DNA from: Flavobacterium sp. LC2016-12
GTDB taxonomy: Bacteria > Bacteroidota > Bacteroidia > Flavobacteriales > Flavobacteriaceae
Assembly (NCBI RefSeq): GCF_015351595.1
Contig: NZ_JADKPT010000001.1
Location: 186,001 to 250,000, forward strand
Direction: 5' to 3'
DNA: 64,000 bases
The translations under genes were made by a program, and so were the position numbers. Below the pieces are notes generated by a model. The model ran no database searches and was not told where the DNA came from. It was given only the letters and a program-made list of their open reading frames with translations. Below are positions 50,220 to 58,651 of the stretch, one piece after another (within the stretch, counting starts at the first letter, position 1; each line of letters opens with the position of its first letter).

Positions 50220-52943
50220 ATGAAAGACGAAGAAGACGATAACATAATTCCAAACGACGACGAGAATAATTCAGATGAAAATCCGCTTGATGAAAATCAG
50301 GAAGGAGATGATAGTGAAGAAATTATCAACGTAGATGCTAAACATTTTGAAGGACAGCATTTTTACGAAAATCAGGAAGAAGAAGGTGAAGACGTAATTA
50401 CGAAAGTAACCGGGATGTACAAAGACTGGTTTTTGGATTATGCTTCGTATGTAATTCTGGAACGTGCAGTTCCGGCGATTGAAGACGGATTCAAACCGGT
50501 TCAGCGTCGTATTATGCACTCTTTAAAAGAGCTAGATGATGGTCGTTATAATAAAGTTGCCAATGTTGTAGGTCACACCATGCAGTATCACCCACACGGG
50601 GATGCCAGTATTGGTGACGCCATGGTGCAAATTGGTCAGAAAGACTTATTAATTGACTGCCAGGGAAACTGGGGAAATATTTTAACAGGCGATGGAGCGG
50701 CAGCTTCTCGTTACATTGAGGCACGTTTATCTAAATTTGCTTTGGAGGTTTTATATTCTCCAAAAATTACCGATTGGGGAGTTTCATACGATGGTCGTCG
50801 TGCAGAACCAAACAATCTTCCGGTAAAGTTTCCGTTGCTTTTAGCACAAGGAGCTGAGGGAATTGCGGTTGGTTTATCGACTAAAGTTTTACCGCACAAC
50901 TTCAATGAATTAATTGATGCTTCTGTTAAAATTTTAAAAGGAAAGCCATTTACATTATATCCTGATTTCATGACACAAGGTATTGCCGATGTGTCCAATT
51001 ATAATGACGGATTACGTGGTGGACGTGTGCGAGTGCGTGCGAAAATTGCCCAATTAGATAAAAATACATTGGTAATTACGCAAATTCCGTTTTCGACCAA
51101 TACAACGACTTTGATTGACAGTATTTTGAAAGCCAATGATAAAGGCAAAATCAAAATCAAGAAGATTGAAGACAATACCGCAGCTGATGTAGAGATTTTA
51201 ATTCATCTTTTTCCAGGCGTTTCTCCAGATAAAACAATTGATGCTTTATTTGCTTTCACTGCCTGTGAAACTTCTGTAGCGCCGTTAGGTTGTGTTATTG
51301 AAGACAATAAGCCATTGTTTATTGGAGTTTCTGAAATGTTGAAAATTTCGACTCATAGAACTGTTGATTTACTTAGACAAGAATTAGAAATTCAGTTAGA
51401 AGAATTAAAAAACAAATGGCATTTCTCTACTTTAGAGAAAATCTTCATTCGTGAAGAAATGTACATCGATTTCAAATTATATTCTGATAGAGAATCGCTG
51501 TACAAATATTTATACGATCGTTTTGAGCCTTTCAAAAAATCATTTGTCAGAGAAATTAACGATGATGATTTACAAAGACTGACTCAGATTCCGATGATTC
51601 GTATTACCCGTTTTGACTCTGATAAAGCCGATGATTTTATCTCTAAGTTAGAAGAGGAAATGAAAGAAGTCGAGCATAATTTGGCTAATTTAACCGATTT
51701 TGCGATTGCTTACTTTACTAAATTAAAAGAGAAATATGGAAAAGGCCGCGAACGTCAGACAGAACTTCGTGTTTTTGATAATGTTGAAGCTACAAAAGTA
51801 GTTTTAAGAAATACAAAACTTTACGTAAATCGCGAAGAAGGTTTTGTTGGAACAAGTTTGAAAAAAGACGAATATCTTACTGATTGTTCTGATATTGATG
51901 ATGTAATTGTGTTCTTGCGAGATGGTAAAATGATCATTACTAAAGTAGATGCGAAGACGTTTGTAGGGAAAGATATTATACACGTTGCGATTTTCGATAA
52001 GAGTGATAAACGTACGATTTACAACATGATTTATCGTGATGGAAAATCAGGACCTTCATACATTAAACGTTTCAATGTAACGGGTGTAACGCGTGATAAG
52101 CCATATGATTTAACAAATGAAACTGCTGGTTCGCAAGTAGTTTATTTTTCTCATAATCCAAATGGAGAGGCTGAGGTAATTACTATTTTATTGCGTCAGG
52201 TGGGAACGATCAAGAAATTGAAATTCGATATTGATTTTGCCAAGCTAGCCATTAAAGGACGTGCTTCAAAAGGAAATTTAGTTACCAAATATCCAATCAA
52301 GAAAATCGAATTAAAAGAAAAAGGAATTTCGACCTTATTGCCAAGAAAAGTTTGGTTTGATGATACCGTAAAACGTTTAAATGTTGATGCAAGAGGAGAA
52401 TTACTTGGCGAATTTAAACCAAGCGATAAAATCTTAATCATCAATCAAACAGGAAAACTGAAAGTTATAATTCCGGAATTATCGACTCACTTTGATGAAG
52501 ATATGATTGTGCTGGAAAAATGGAATCCAAAGAAACCTATTTCGGCAATTTATTATGACGGAGAAAAAGAACGTTATTTCTTAAAACGCTTCTTAGTTGA
52601 AAGTGAAGGAAAGGAAGAAAGCTTTATTACCGATCATCCAAATTCGCAATTAGAAATTGTATCGACAGATTATCGTCCGTTGGCACAATTGGTTTTTGCA
52701 AAGGTAAAAGGAGTTCAAAAAGAAGATTTACACATAGATGTTGAAGATTTTATAGCTGTAAAAGGTTTTAAAGCTTTAGGAAATCAACTAACAGCCGATA
52801 AATTAAAACAAGTTAATTTACTAGAGCCATTGCCATATGAAGAACCTGTTGAAGAAGTTCCGGAAACACCAGAGTTTTCAGATGATGATTCAGTTGAAAC
52901 AGAATTAGATGATGACGGGCAAATTGGGCTAGTTTTAGAATAA
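50220..52943 (+). CDS. parC: DNA topoisomerase IV subunit A
   Basis: 907 residues. An acidic N-terminal extension (about 1-60, nearly all D/E/N) precedes the winged-helix and tower domains. The catalytic tyrosine is Tyr165 in AASRYIEARLSKF; HPHGDASIGDAM (124-135) and the fluoroquinolone-region residues are in place. The C-terminal beta-pinwheel lacks the GyrA box. The final segment is again acidic (ETELDDDGQIGLVLE). It cuts and passes DNA with ParE, encoded upstream. Confidence 0.95.
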   Translation: MKDEEDDNIIPNDDENNSDENPLDENQEGDDSEEIINVDAKHFEGQHFYENQEEEGEDVITKVTGMYKDWFLDYASYVILERAVPAIEDGFKPVQRRIMHSLKELDDGRYNKVANVVGHTMQYHPHGDASIGDAMVQIGQKDLLIDCQGNWGNILTGDGAAASRYIEARLSKFALEVLYSPKITDWGVSYDGRRAEPNNLPVKFPLLLAQGAEGIAVGLSTKVLPHNFNELIDASVKILKGKPFTLYPDFMTQGIADVSNYNDGLRGGRVRVRAKIAQLDKNTLVITQIPFSTNTTTLIDSILKANDKGKIKIKKIEDNTAADVEILIHLFPGVSPDKTIDALFAFTACETSVAPLGCVIEDNKPLFIGVSEMLKISTHRTVDLLRQELEIQLEELKNKWHFSTLEKIFIREEMYIDFKLYSDRESLYKYLYDRFEPFKKSFVREINDDDLQRLTQIPMIRITRFDSDKADDFISKLEEEMKEVEHNLANLTDFAIAYFTKLKEKYGKGRERQTELRVFDNVEATKVVLRNTKLYVNREEGFVGTSLKKDEYLTDCSDIDDVIVFLRDGKMIITKVDAKTFVGKDIIHVAIFDKSDKRTIYNMIYRDGKSGPSYIKRFNVTGVTRDKPYDLTNETAGSQVVYFSHNPNGEAEVITILLRQVGTIKKLKFDIDFAKLAIKGRASKGNLVTKYPIKKIELKEKGISTLLPRKVWFDDTVKRLNVDARGELLGEFKPSDKILIINQTGKLKVIIPELSTHFDEDMIVLEKWNPKKPISAIYYDGEKERYFLKRFLVESEGKEESFITDHPNSQLEIVSTDYRPLAQLVFAKVKGVQKEDLHIDVEDFIAVKGFKALGNQLTADKLKQVNLLEPLPYEEPVEEVPETPEFSDDDSVETELDDDGQIGLVLE

Positions 52944-52950
52944 AAAAGCA

Positions 52951-52984
52951 AAAACCGCTAGGAGAATTTCTTAGCGGTTTTTTT
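52951..52984 (+). terminator. parC terminator
   Basis: AAACCGCTA pairs with TAGCGGTTT around about 12 bases, then T's. Confidence 0.8.
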
Positions 52985-53000
52985 AGCTCATTTTTTAAAT

Positions 53001-53660
53001 TTAATGATCAAGTAAAACTTCTTCTTTAATCCATTTTATGATATCATTTTCAATTGTAACGATCATTTTATCTCCATCTTTTACTTCTCCTGAAATGATT
53101 TTTTTAGCCAACGGTCTTCTCAAATGACTTCTTATGATACTCTTTATTGGTCTTGCCCCGTATTGAGCATTGTAGCCATTTTGAGCTAAATAAAGCTTGA
53201 CTTCCATCGGAATATCAACTTCTATATTAATGTTTCTAAGCAAGTCTGTAAATTCTTTTTTAAGATGTATTTCAAAGATCTTCAAGGCATTCTCTTTGCT
53301 GATAGGCGCAAAGGGTACAGTCTCAGTCAATCGTCCTAAAAATTCAGGTCTAAAATAATTTCCCATAATTTCCATTAAGGAATTTGAATTCGGAATTTGA
53401 CCATTATTAAATGTTTTTACAATATGATCGGCACCAATATTAGAGGTAAAAAGAATTATAGCATTTGAGAAATCGCCTTCTTTCCCAAGTCGGTCATGTA
53501 GTTTTCCTTCATCCATAATTTGAAGAAATACATCGAAAACAGAAGGGTGGGCTTTTTCTATTTCGTCGAATAAAACAATTGAATATGGTTTTTGGCGAAT
53601 TTTATTTACAAGAACGCTGCCTTCGTCATAGCCTACATAGCCTGGCGGTGAACCGGGATG
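53001..53660 (-). pseudogene. Truncated ClpB/ClpV (TssH-like) AAA+ ATPase, C-terminal part only
   Basis: Frame open on the minus strand from about 53710 to the stop at 53001. It shows the second AAA+ module from its pore loop (GSPPGYVGYDEG) through Walker B (IVLFDEIEKAHPSVF), sensor 1 (ILFTSNIG), Arg finger region (FRPEFLGRLTE) and sensor 2 (GARPIKSIIRSHLRRPLAKKI). Everything upstream, including both Walker A motifs and the first AAA+ domain, is missing. Homology stops at about 53655, just before a TssF-like piece on the other strand. DEGKLHDRLGKEGDFSN looks more like the T6SS ClpV than housekeeping ClpB. No start codon of its own. Confidence 0.8.
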
Positions 53661-54457
53661 TTGACTCTGTCGTTGATTTCTTAAACTACCATTATGAAAT
53701 AAAGGAGTTTAAGGATGATATTAGTGAAGAAGGATGTGCTGTTTTGAGAACAGGAGGAGTTTCAAGATTTGATTCAAGAAGTGCTTCTGAACTCCTGCAA
53801 AATGTACTTGATTTGCTAAAAGATGAGAGTTCCGCATTTTCTGGTTTAGGGAAAGATTTTATGAATAGTTCTTTGAACCAAATAAACCAACTACTTTCTT
53901 CTATTCAACAGCAAGCTAAAGAGAATAGCTTTTCTAAAAATAATGATCCTTATTTAACGATAAAACCCAAAAATGATGAAACTGTTGGTAAATCATTTAC
54001 AATAAATTATTGGTCAACTTGTGCAGAACAAGCAAATGATATCAAAACCGGAACTATTTTAGAATCGAAGGATGATCTGTTTTTTATAAGTCAGACGCTT
54101 ACGTTAATGACAAATACCGTTGGAGGTTTAAGTAAACAGAATAATAAAGACCGAATTTTAGCTTACAGAAATGCACTGTTAACAAGAGGCAGAATCGTAA
54201 CTTTTGCCGACATTAAAGCATTTGGCTATGATCATTTTAAAAACTCAATTTTAAATATTAAAATACAAAAAGGAACGCGAAAAGAAATCTCGGTAAAAGC
54301 TGGTTTTAGTCGAACTGTGGACATCTTTCTTGCAAGAAACCCTGAAGAAATTGGACATTTGTCAAAAAATGAGTGGAATTATTTATGTGATAGCTTTTTG
54401 AAAAACCTTAAAAATAGATCTTCAAATGTATTTCCCTATCGAATATTTGTAGAGTAA
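53660..54457 (+). pseudogene. Truncated TssF-like (T6SS baseplate) protein, C-terminal part only
   Basis: An open frame ends at 54457. The sequence from about 53690 reads like the end of the Bacteroidota type VI secretion baseplate protein TssF: VLRTGGVSRFDSRSASELLQNVLDLLKDESSAFSGLG, a helical stretch, STCAEQANDI, then ILAYRNALLTRGRIVTFADIKAF and the terminal NVFPYRIFVE. The identification is from memory of the family and not searched. The in-frame ATG at 53579 is inside the antisense of the Clp fragment, so those first ~27 residues are not original. At ~265 remaining residues most of the protein is gone. Confidence 0.65.
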
Positions 54458-54463
54458 AATCAA

Positions 54464-54496
54464 AAATGCCAGAAAATTTTAATTCTGGCATTTTTA
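54464..54496. terminator. Terminator between the TssF-like fragment and the peroxidase gene
   Basis: ATGCCAGAA pairs with TTCTGGCAT over 9 bp, with A's before and T's after; it can serve both convergent genes. Confidence 0.8.
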
Positions 54497-54513
54497 ATTG
54501 CATTTATTTGGTT

Positions 54514-56298
54514 TTACTGGTATTGTTTGTCCGTTAACGTTTTCATAAATGCAACAAGGGCTTGTTCTTCTTTCACGGTTAAATTTAACTTATCAAAAGG
54601 TAATGTTTGATTTTCTACTTCATAACCTAAACCTTGCCCACCTCCTTTATTGTAAAAGGAAACAACTTCTTCTAACGTTTTAAAAACTCCGTTATGCATG
54701 TATGGAGCAGTTACAGCTATATTTCTAACTGTTGGTGTTTTGAACGCACCAACCAACTGTGGCATTTTATTGTATAGATATCTTCCCAAATCAGGACTAA
54801 GTTTTTTGCCTGATGCTTCGTTCGGAGTTCCTATAACTTCATGCTCGGTTTTAGAATAACTTGGCGGAACAGTTCCATTAAATATTGGTGTGAAATGGCA
54901 GGTAGCACATTTCGCTTTTCCCATAAAGAGATTCATTCCTTCAATTTCCTGATTATTCAGAGTGCTTTTTTCTCCTCTCATATAAATATCGAATCTGGAG
55001 TCGAAAGAATTCAGAGACCGCACATAACTTGCAATGGCATTTTGAATTTGCCAGGCTTCTGTTTTTGTAGTTTTCGGGAAAGCTTTTTTAAATAGTTTTA
55101 TATACTCCTTATCTACTAAAATTTTAGCGTGAATATTTTCCATTGATCCATGCATTTCGTCTTTGTTCTGAATTACATCAACACTTTGTTTTTCTAAATC
55201 TAATTGACGCATATCCCAAAACTGTGCATTCTGCAATGAGGCGTAAGATAGAGTAGGAGTGTTTCTTGCTAAATTAGATCCGGTTAAGGAAACATTTGTT
55301 TTTAAACCGTCTGTAAATGCTTTTTCAGGGTGATGGCATGTCGCACAACTTCTGTCATTATTTTTAGAAAGACTTTTGTCATAAAACAATTTTTCTCCTA
55401 AAAGAGATTTATCTTGTGTAAAATTATATTCATCTGAAAGAACAAAGCCATTTACGTCAAAAGCATTTTTATCAAATAAAGTTTCAATAGTTGGTTTTAA
55501 CGGACTGTTTTTCTTTACGTTTTTAATGTTTTCTTCTTTCTGAAAAGCTTTTATTTTTTTCGAAATAGGATTTAAATACTCGGTTATAAAAAAGGCTCTG
55601 TTAAAAGCATTGAAATTATTATTATCAGCACAGTAGGCTTGTGCTTTTTGTGTCAATTTTTTTATGTCGGACAATGATTTGTTCTTAGAATTGATTTTTT
55701 CCAAAGATTCAGGAATCGCAATCAGACTTTCGCCAGCTTCTAAAATCGAAGATTGTAAAATTGGACTATCAAAACCTGTAATTCCTAACGATATAACTCT
55801 GAAAACATTTTGCTGTATTGCATCCAGAACATAATCATCACTTATTGTTATTACTTCAAAAGTGGTTGTGATCTGCTTAATATTCGATTGAAAAATATGT
55901 AGTTCTCTGATCATATTTTCCTTATTTTCGATTGGATACTCTGGATAAATCATTTCTTCGATAACCTGAAAACCATGAGGTTCAAAAGATTTATTTTCTT
56001 CTAATTCCATTTCATCCAATGCTGGCCCATTCATAAAACGAGCAGTTTCCGGAATAAAATATTCAATTGCCCATTCGACTTTTTTATAAGCTAATCGTGA
56101 CTTCTTAAATTGAGTTAAAATTTCTTTTTGTGATGAATTGCTATTTACCAACTTTTCAAGCTGAGTAATTTCATTATTTAGCTTGGTTAAATCAATCAGT
56201 AAATCTTGTTTAATCGTTGTTTCTGAAACTTCATTTTTTTGGCATGAAAAGAAAAAACAAAGCGTTAAAAGTAGGAATGTAAAGTGTTTTAATTTCAT
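54514..56298 (-). CDS. Di-haem cytochrome c peroxidase-family lipoprotein with imelysin-like N-terminal domain
   Basis: The start at 56298 gives MKLKHFTFLLLTLCFFFSC (Cys19). 594 residues. The N-terminal ~240 residues (FKKSRLAYKKVEWAIEYFIPETARFMNGP) resemble an imelysin-like helical domain. From about 290 a di-haem peroxidase follows with CATCHH and CATCHF haem sites and the late APYMHNGVF. It reduces hydrogen peroxide in the periplasm or at the outer-membrane face with electrons from a cytochrome. A PhoX-like lipoprotein gene lies immediately upstream on the same strand, so the pair is probably coexpressed. Confidence 0.9.
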   Translation of the reverse strand: MKLKHFTFLLLTLCFFFSCQKNEVSETTIKQDLLIDLTKLNNEITQLEKLVNSNSSQKEILTQFKKSRLAYKKVEWAIEYFIPETARFMNGPALDEMELEENKSFEPHGFQVIEEMIYPEYPIENKENMIRELHIFQSNIKQITTTFEVITISDDYVLDAIQQNVFRVISLGITGFDSPILQSSILEAGESLIAIPESLEKINSKNKSLSDIKKLTQKAQAYCADNNNFNAFNRAFFITEYLNPISKKIKAFQKEENIKNVKKNSPLKPTIETLFDKNAFDVNGFVLSDEYNFTQDKSLLGEKLFYDKSLSKNNDRSCATCHHPEKAFTDGLKTNVSLTGSNLARNTPTLSYASLQNAQFWDMRQLDLEKQSVDVIQNKDEMHGSMENIHAKILVDKEYIKLFKKAFPKTTKTEAWQIQNAIASYVRSLNSFDSRFDIYMRGEKSTLNNQEIEGMNLFMGKAKCATCHFTPIFNGTVPPSYSKTEHEVIGTPNEASGKKLSPDLGRYLYNKMPQLVGAFKTPTVRNIAVTAPYMHNGVFKTLEEVVSFYNKGGGQGLGYEVENQTLPFDKLNLTVKEEQALVAFMKTLTDKQYQ

Positions 56299-56315
56299 AA
56301 TAAATTGTAATAGAA

Positions 56316-56347
56316 GCAACCCTTATTGAAAAATAAGGGTTGCTTTT
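56316..56347. promoter_or_regulatory. Perfect 12-bp stem-loop between the PhoX-like and peroxidase genes
   Basis: AGCAACCCTTAT and ATAAGGGTTGCT pair over 12 bp. On the minus strand it sits just before the peroxidase start and has no T run, so it may stabilise or attenuate the mRNA between the two genes instead of ending it. Confidence 0.55.
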
Positions 56348-56368
56348 AATTTTATTTTGGCTGAATTA

Positions 56369-57847
56369 TTATCGTTGTACGTTTCTAATAATTACAGTTT
56401 GACCACCTTCTTTATTAGTGTTAATTCCAGAGCCATCAGCATTTTTAAATGCATCAGTTTGCCAGGTGTGTGGGTGAATATTTACTGTGAATGTATCTGG
56501 AACACCAATGATATCTGAAATGTCCTGCATTGCACCAAATTCCCAGCTTCCGAATCTCATCTCACCAGTCTGATTATATAACGTATTCCAAGCAGTATCC
56601 GTTCTTTTATGGTTCATGTTTAACCATGGCTTATTTTGTTTTGTTGCGATGTTAAATTGCCAGATATATGAATCATGTTTAGCATCAGCATAATAACTGT
56701 CACCGTCTTCCTGAATATAAACGTAGTTCTCAGTTACACATAAATTATCTGGATTAATGATTCCCGTTCCAGGAGTACTATCTCCTTCTACAGCTAATTC
56801 TAAAGTACCTTTAAGAGGGTCATTAGCATCCATTTTTAACCTGTAAACACGTCCCCACATAGTGTAACCTTCAACAGGTGCATTTGAAGTTGCTTGTCCT
56901 GTAGCGGTAAAGTAAATTTCTCTATTATTGCTTGCGCTTCCTTTTCTGTAATCAACATCTTCAACTCTTGAAAAACGAATCGCTCCTAAAGTGTTTACAG
57001 TTGTATTGATAACAGCACCAGTTAAATTTTTGGCATCTGGAATTTCAACAAATGAAACAGGATATGAGTTGTTCAATTTCATAGTTGTTTCTACTTGGTT
57101 TCCGTCTGTTCTTTTTAAAGCGTATAATTTTCCATTAGATAAATCTCCAACAGTGCTCATATACATAATCAATTGTCCAGCACTTGCGTGAGAAGTTGCA
57201 TAGGATTGATCTTCTCCAATAAGAATAACAGTTTTTCCAGGATATGCTTCTTTTGGAAGCGGAACCGCATTTTCCATACTTGCTTTTCCTAGTGCTGGTA
57301 AAACCCTGTCGGTTTTACTTTTATCAGCTGATGAACCTAAAGGATTAATCCCATGTACCATACTTTCCTGACCACTTTCTCCAGCTGTTAAGAAAAGTGG
57401 ACCAAATCCGTGTACTGCAGGAGTTGCCAAAGTTGCAGAACACAAACGTGTCAATCCACCAATTCCGTCAACAAGATAGTCTCCTTTTACAGGTTTGAAT
57501 GTTTTATCAAGATAAACTCTTGAAACAGATTGCAAAATTTCATGGTTGGTAATCAAAATATAACCTTCTCCACTTGGGTTTTTCATAAGTCCGGCTCCGT
57601 CAGGCTGAGCTCCATAAACAAATGAAGGAGAATCTGGCAATACATCTGCACTCGTAATAAGTGTACTGATTTTTAGGCTTTCGAACCCCGTCATTGGATA
57701 AACAAAAGCAGGTACTTTTGAATGTGATGTAAAGTCAATGTCAGCATTAACATCTTTTGAAGAATCTTTGTCATCATTTTGACAACTAATTACAGAAAGA
57801 CCTGTAATACCTAACAATGCGATTGATTTGAAAAAATTAAGTTTCAT
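56369..57847 (-). CDS. PhoX/DUF839-like beta-propeller lipoprotein
   Basis: 492 residues with a lipoprotein signal (Cys22 in SVISC). It shows the DUF839/PhoX pattern: YGAQPDGAGLMKNPSGEGYILITNHEI near 78-104, VDGIGGLTRLCSATL, NREIYFTATGQATSNAPVEGYTMWGRVYRL, GIINPDNLCVTENYVYIQEDGD and WEFGAMQDISDI. PhoX enzymes are calcium/iron alkaline phosphatases; the NHE loop is conserved here, but the metal ligands cannot all be confirmed by eye. Its downstream neighbour is a di-haem peroxidase. It could be a phosphatase or a redox-linked propeller. Confidence 0.78.
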   Translation of the reverse strand: MKLNFFKSIALLGITGLSVISCQNDDKDSSKDVNADIDFTSHSKVPAFVYPMTGFESLKISTLITSADVLPDSPSFVYGAQPDGAGLMKNPSGEGYILITNHEILQSVSRVYLDKTFKPVKGDYLVDGIGGLTRLCSATLATPAVHGFGPLFLTAGESGQESMVHGINPLGSSADKSKTDRVLPALGKASMENAVPLPKEAYPGKTVILIGEDQSYATSHASAGQLIMYMSTVGDLSNGKLYALKRTDGNQVETTMKLNNSYPVSFVEIPDAKNLTGAVINTTVNTLGAIRFSRVEDVDYRKGSASNNREIYFTATGQATSNAPVEGYTMWGRVYRLKMDANDPLKGTLELAVEGDSTPGTGIINPDNLCVTENYVYIQEDGDSYYADAKHDSYIWQFNIATKQNKPWLNMNHKRTDTAWNTLYNQTGEMRFGSWEFGAMQDISDIIGVPDTFTVNIHPHTWQTDAFKNADGSGINTNKEGGQTVIIRNVQR

Positions 57848-57874
57848 AACTGTTTTTTATTTTTTTGATTAGAG

Positions 57875-57882
57875 CAAAGCTA
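57875..57882 (-). promoter_or_regulatory. Candidate -7 box of the PhoX-like gene
   Basis: Minus-strand TAGCTTTG fits TAnnTTTG, 27 bases before the start codon. Confidence 0.45.
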
Positions 57883-58022
57883 TCTCTCAAAAACAAAATG
57901 CATGTTATGCTAATCTTTTAAAATTGCTAACAAATAATAAGGGATGTATTACTAAAAAGTAAATTTTGTAGTCTAAATGTAAATTTAAGCTTCATAAATA
58001 AATCTTAAAAACCATTTTTCAT

Positions 58023-58649
58023 TTATTTAAATAATGAATTCAAGTTAACCTCTTTTTTCTCCCTCAGTTTTTTTATAATTTTCAAGAAAGCAATTGCAGT
58101 TATATAAGCATCTCCCAAAGCGGTATGTCTGTCTTTTTTAGAAATATCAAATTTGTCAGCAAGATCGTCTAATGTATAATGATCTTTTCTTTCAAACAAA
58201 TGAGATTTTATTAGGGTCTTTTTATACAAAAAAGCAGTGTCTAATGTATGGTTTTCTATTTGAGGAAGGCCGTTTCGCTCCAAGGCCTTATTAATCATGG
58301 TTAAATCAAAAATAGTATGATGGGCAATAATAATAGAATCTCCTAAAAAAGCTAAAAATTGTTCCAGAGCTTCTAGTTCACTAGGTCGTTTTATAATAAA
58401 TGCTTTTAATATTCCATGAATTTGCGCGGTCGATTTATCATAGTGGTCTTGTTCAATATAGACTTCTAAACTATTTTGAATGGAGATTACACCATTTTGC
58501 AATACAAGTGCTCCAATGCATAAGATCCGGTCATTTTCATAATCAAAACCTGTCGTTTCAGTATCTAAAACTACAAAACGAGTTTCTTCAATCGAGATAT
58601 TTTCATCGAACAGATTTTCCTCTTTTTTCCAAAAATTAAGTAAGCTCAT
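58023..58649 (-). CDS. DnaQ-like 3'-5' exonuclease (DEDDh)
   Basis: 208 residues. DEDDh motifs: Asp29 and Glu31 (VVLDTETTGFD), Asp115 (HHTIFDLTMIN), and His175 with Asp180 (RHTALGDAYITA). This is the epsilon-type proofreading family, but encoded alone and not fused to a polymerase. It lies 2 bases after the stop of the CRP-CBS-DUF294 gene, an association also seen elsewhere in proteins of that kind. Function may be DNA proofreading or RNA trimming. Confidence 0.92.
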   Translation of the reverse strand: MSLLNFWKKEENLFDENISIEETRFVVLDTETTGFDYENDRILCIGALVLQNGVISIQNSLEVYIEQDHYDKSTAQIHGILKAFIIKRPSELEALEQFLAFLGDSIIIAHHTIFDLTMINKALERNGLPQIENHTLDTAFLYKKTLIKSHLFERKDHYTLDDLADKFDISKKDRHTALGDAYITAIAFLKIIKKLREKKEVNLNSLFK

Positions 58650-58651
58650 AA

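Noticed and set aside
53579..53660. In-frame ATG and first ~27 residues of the plus-strand frame ending at 54457
   Set aside because: This stretch is the antisense of the Clp fragment; the real TssF-like homology begins after the junction.
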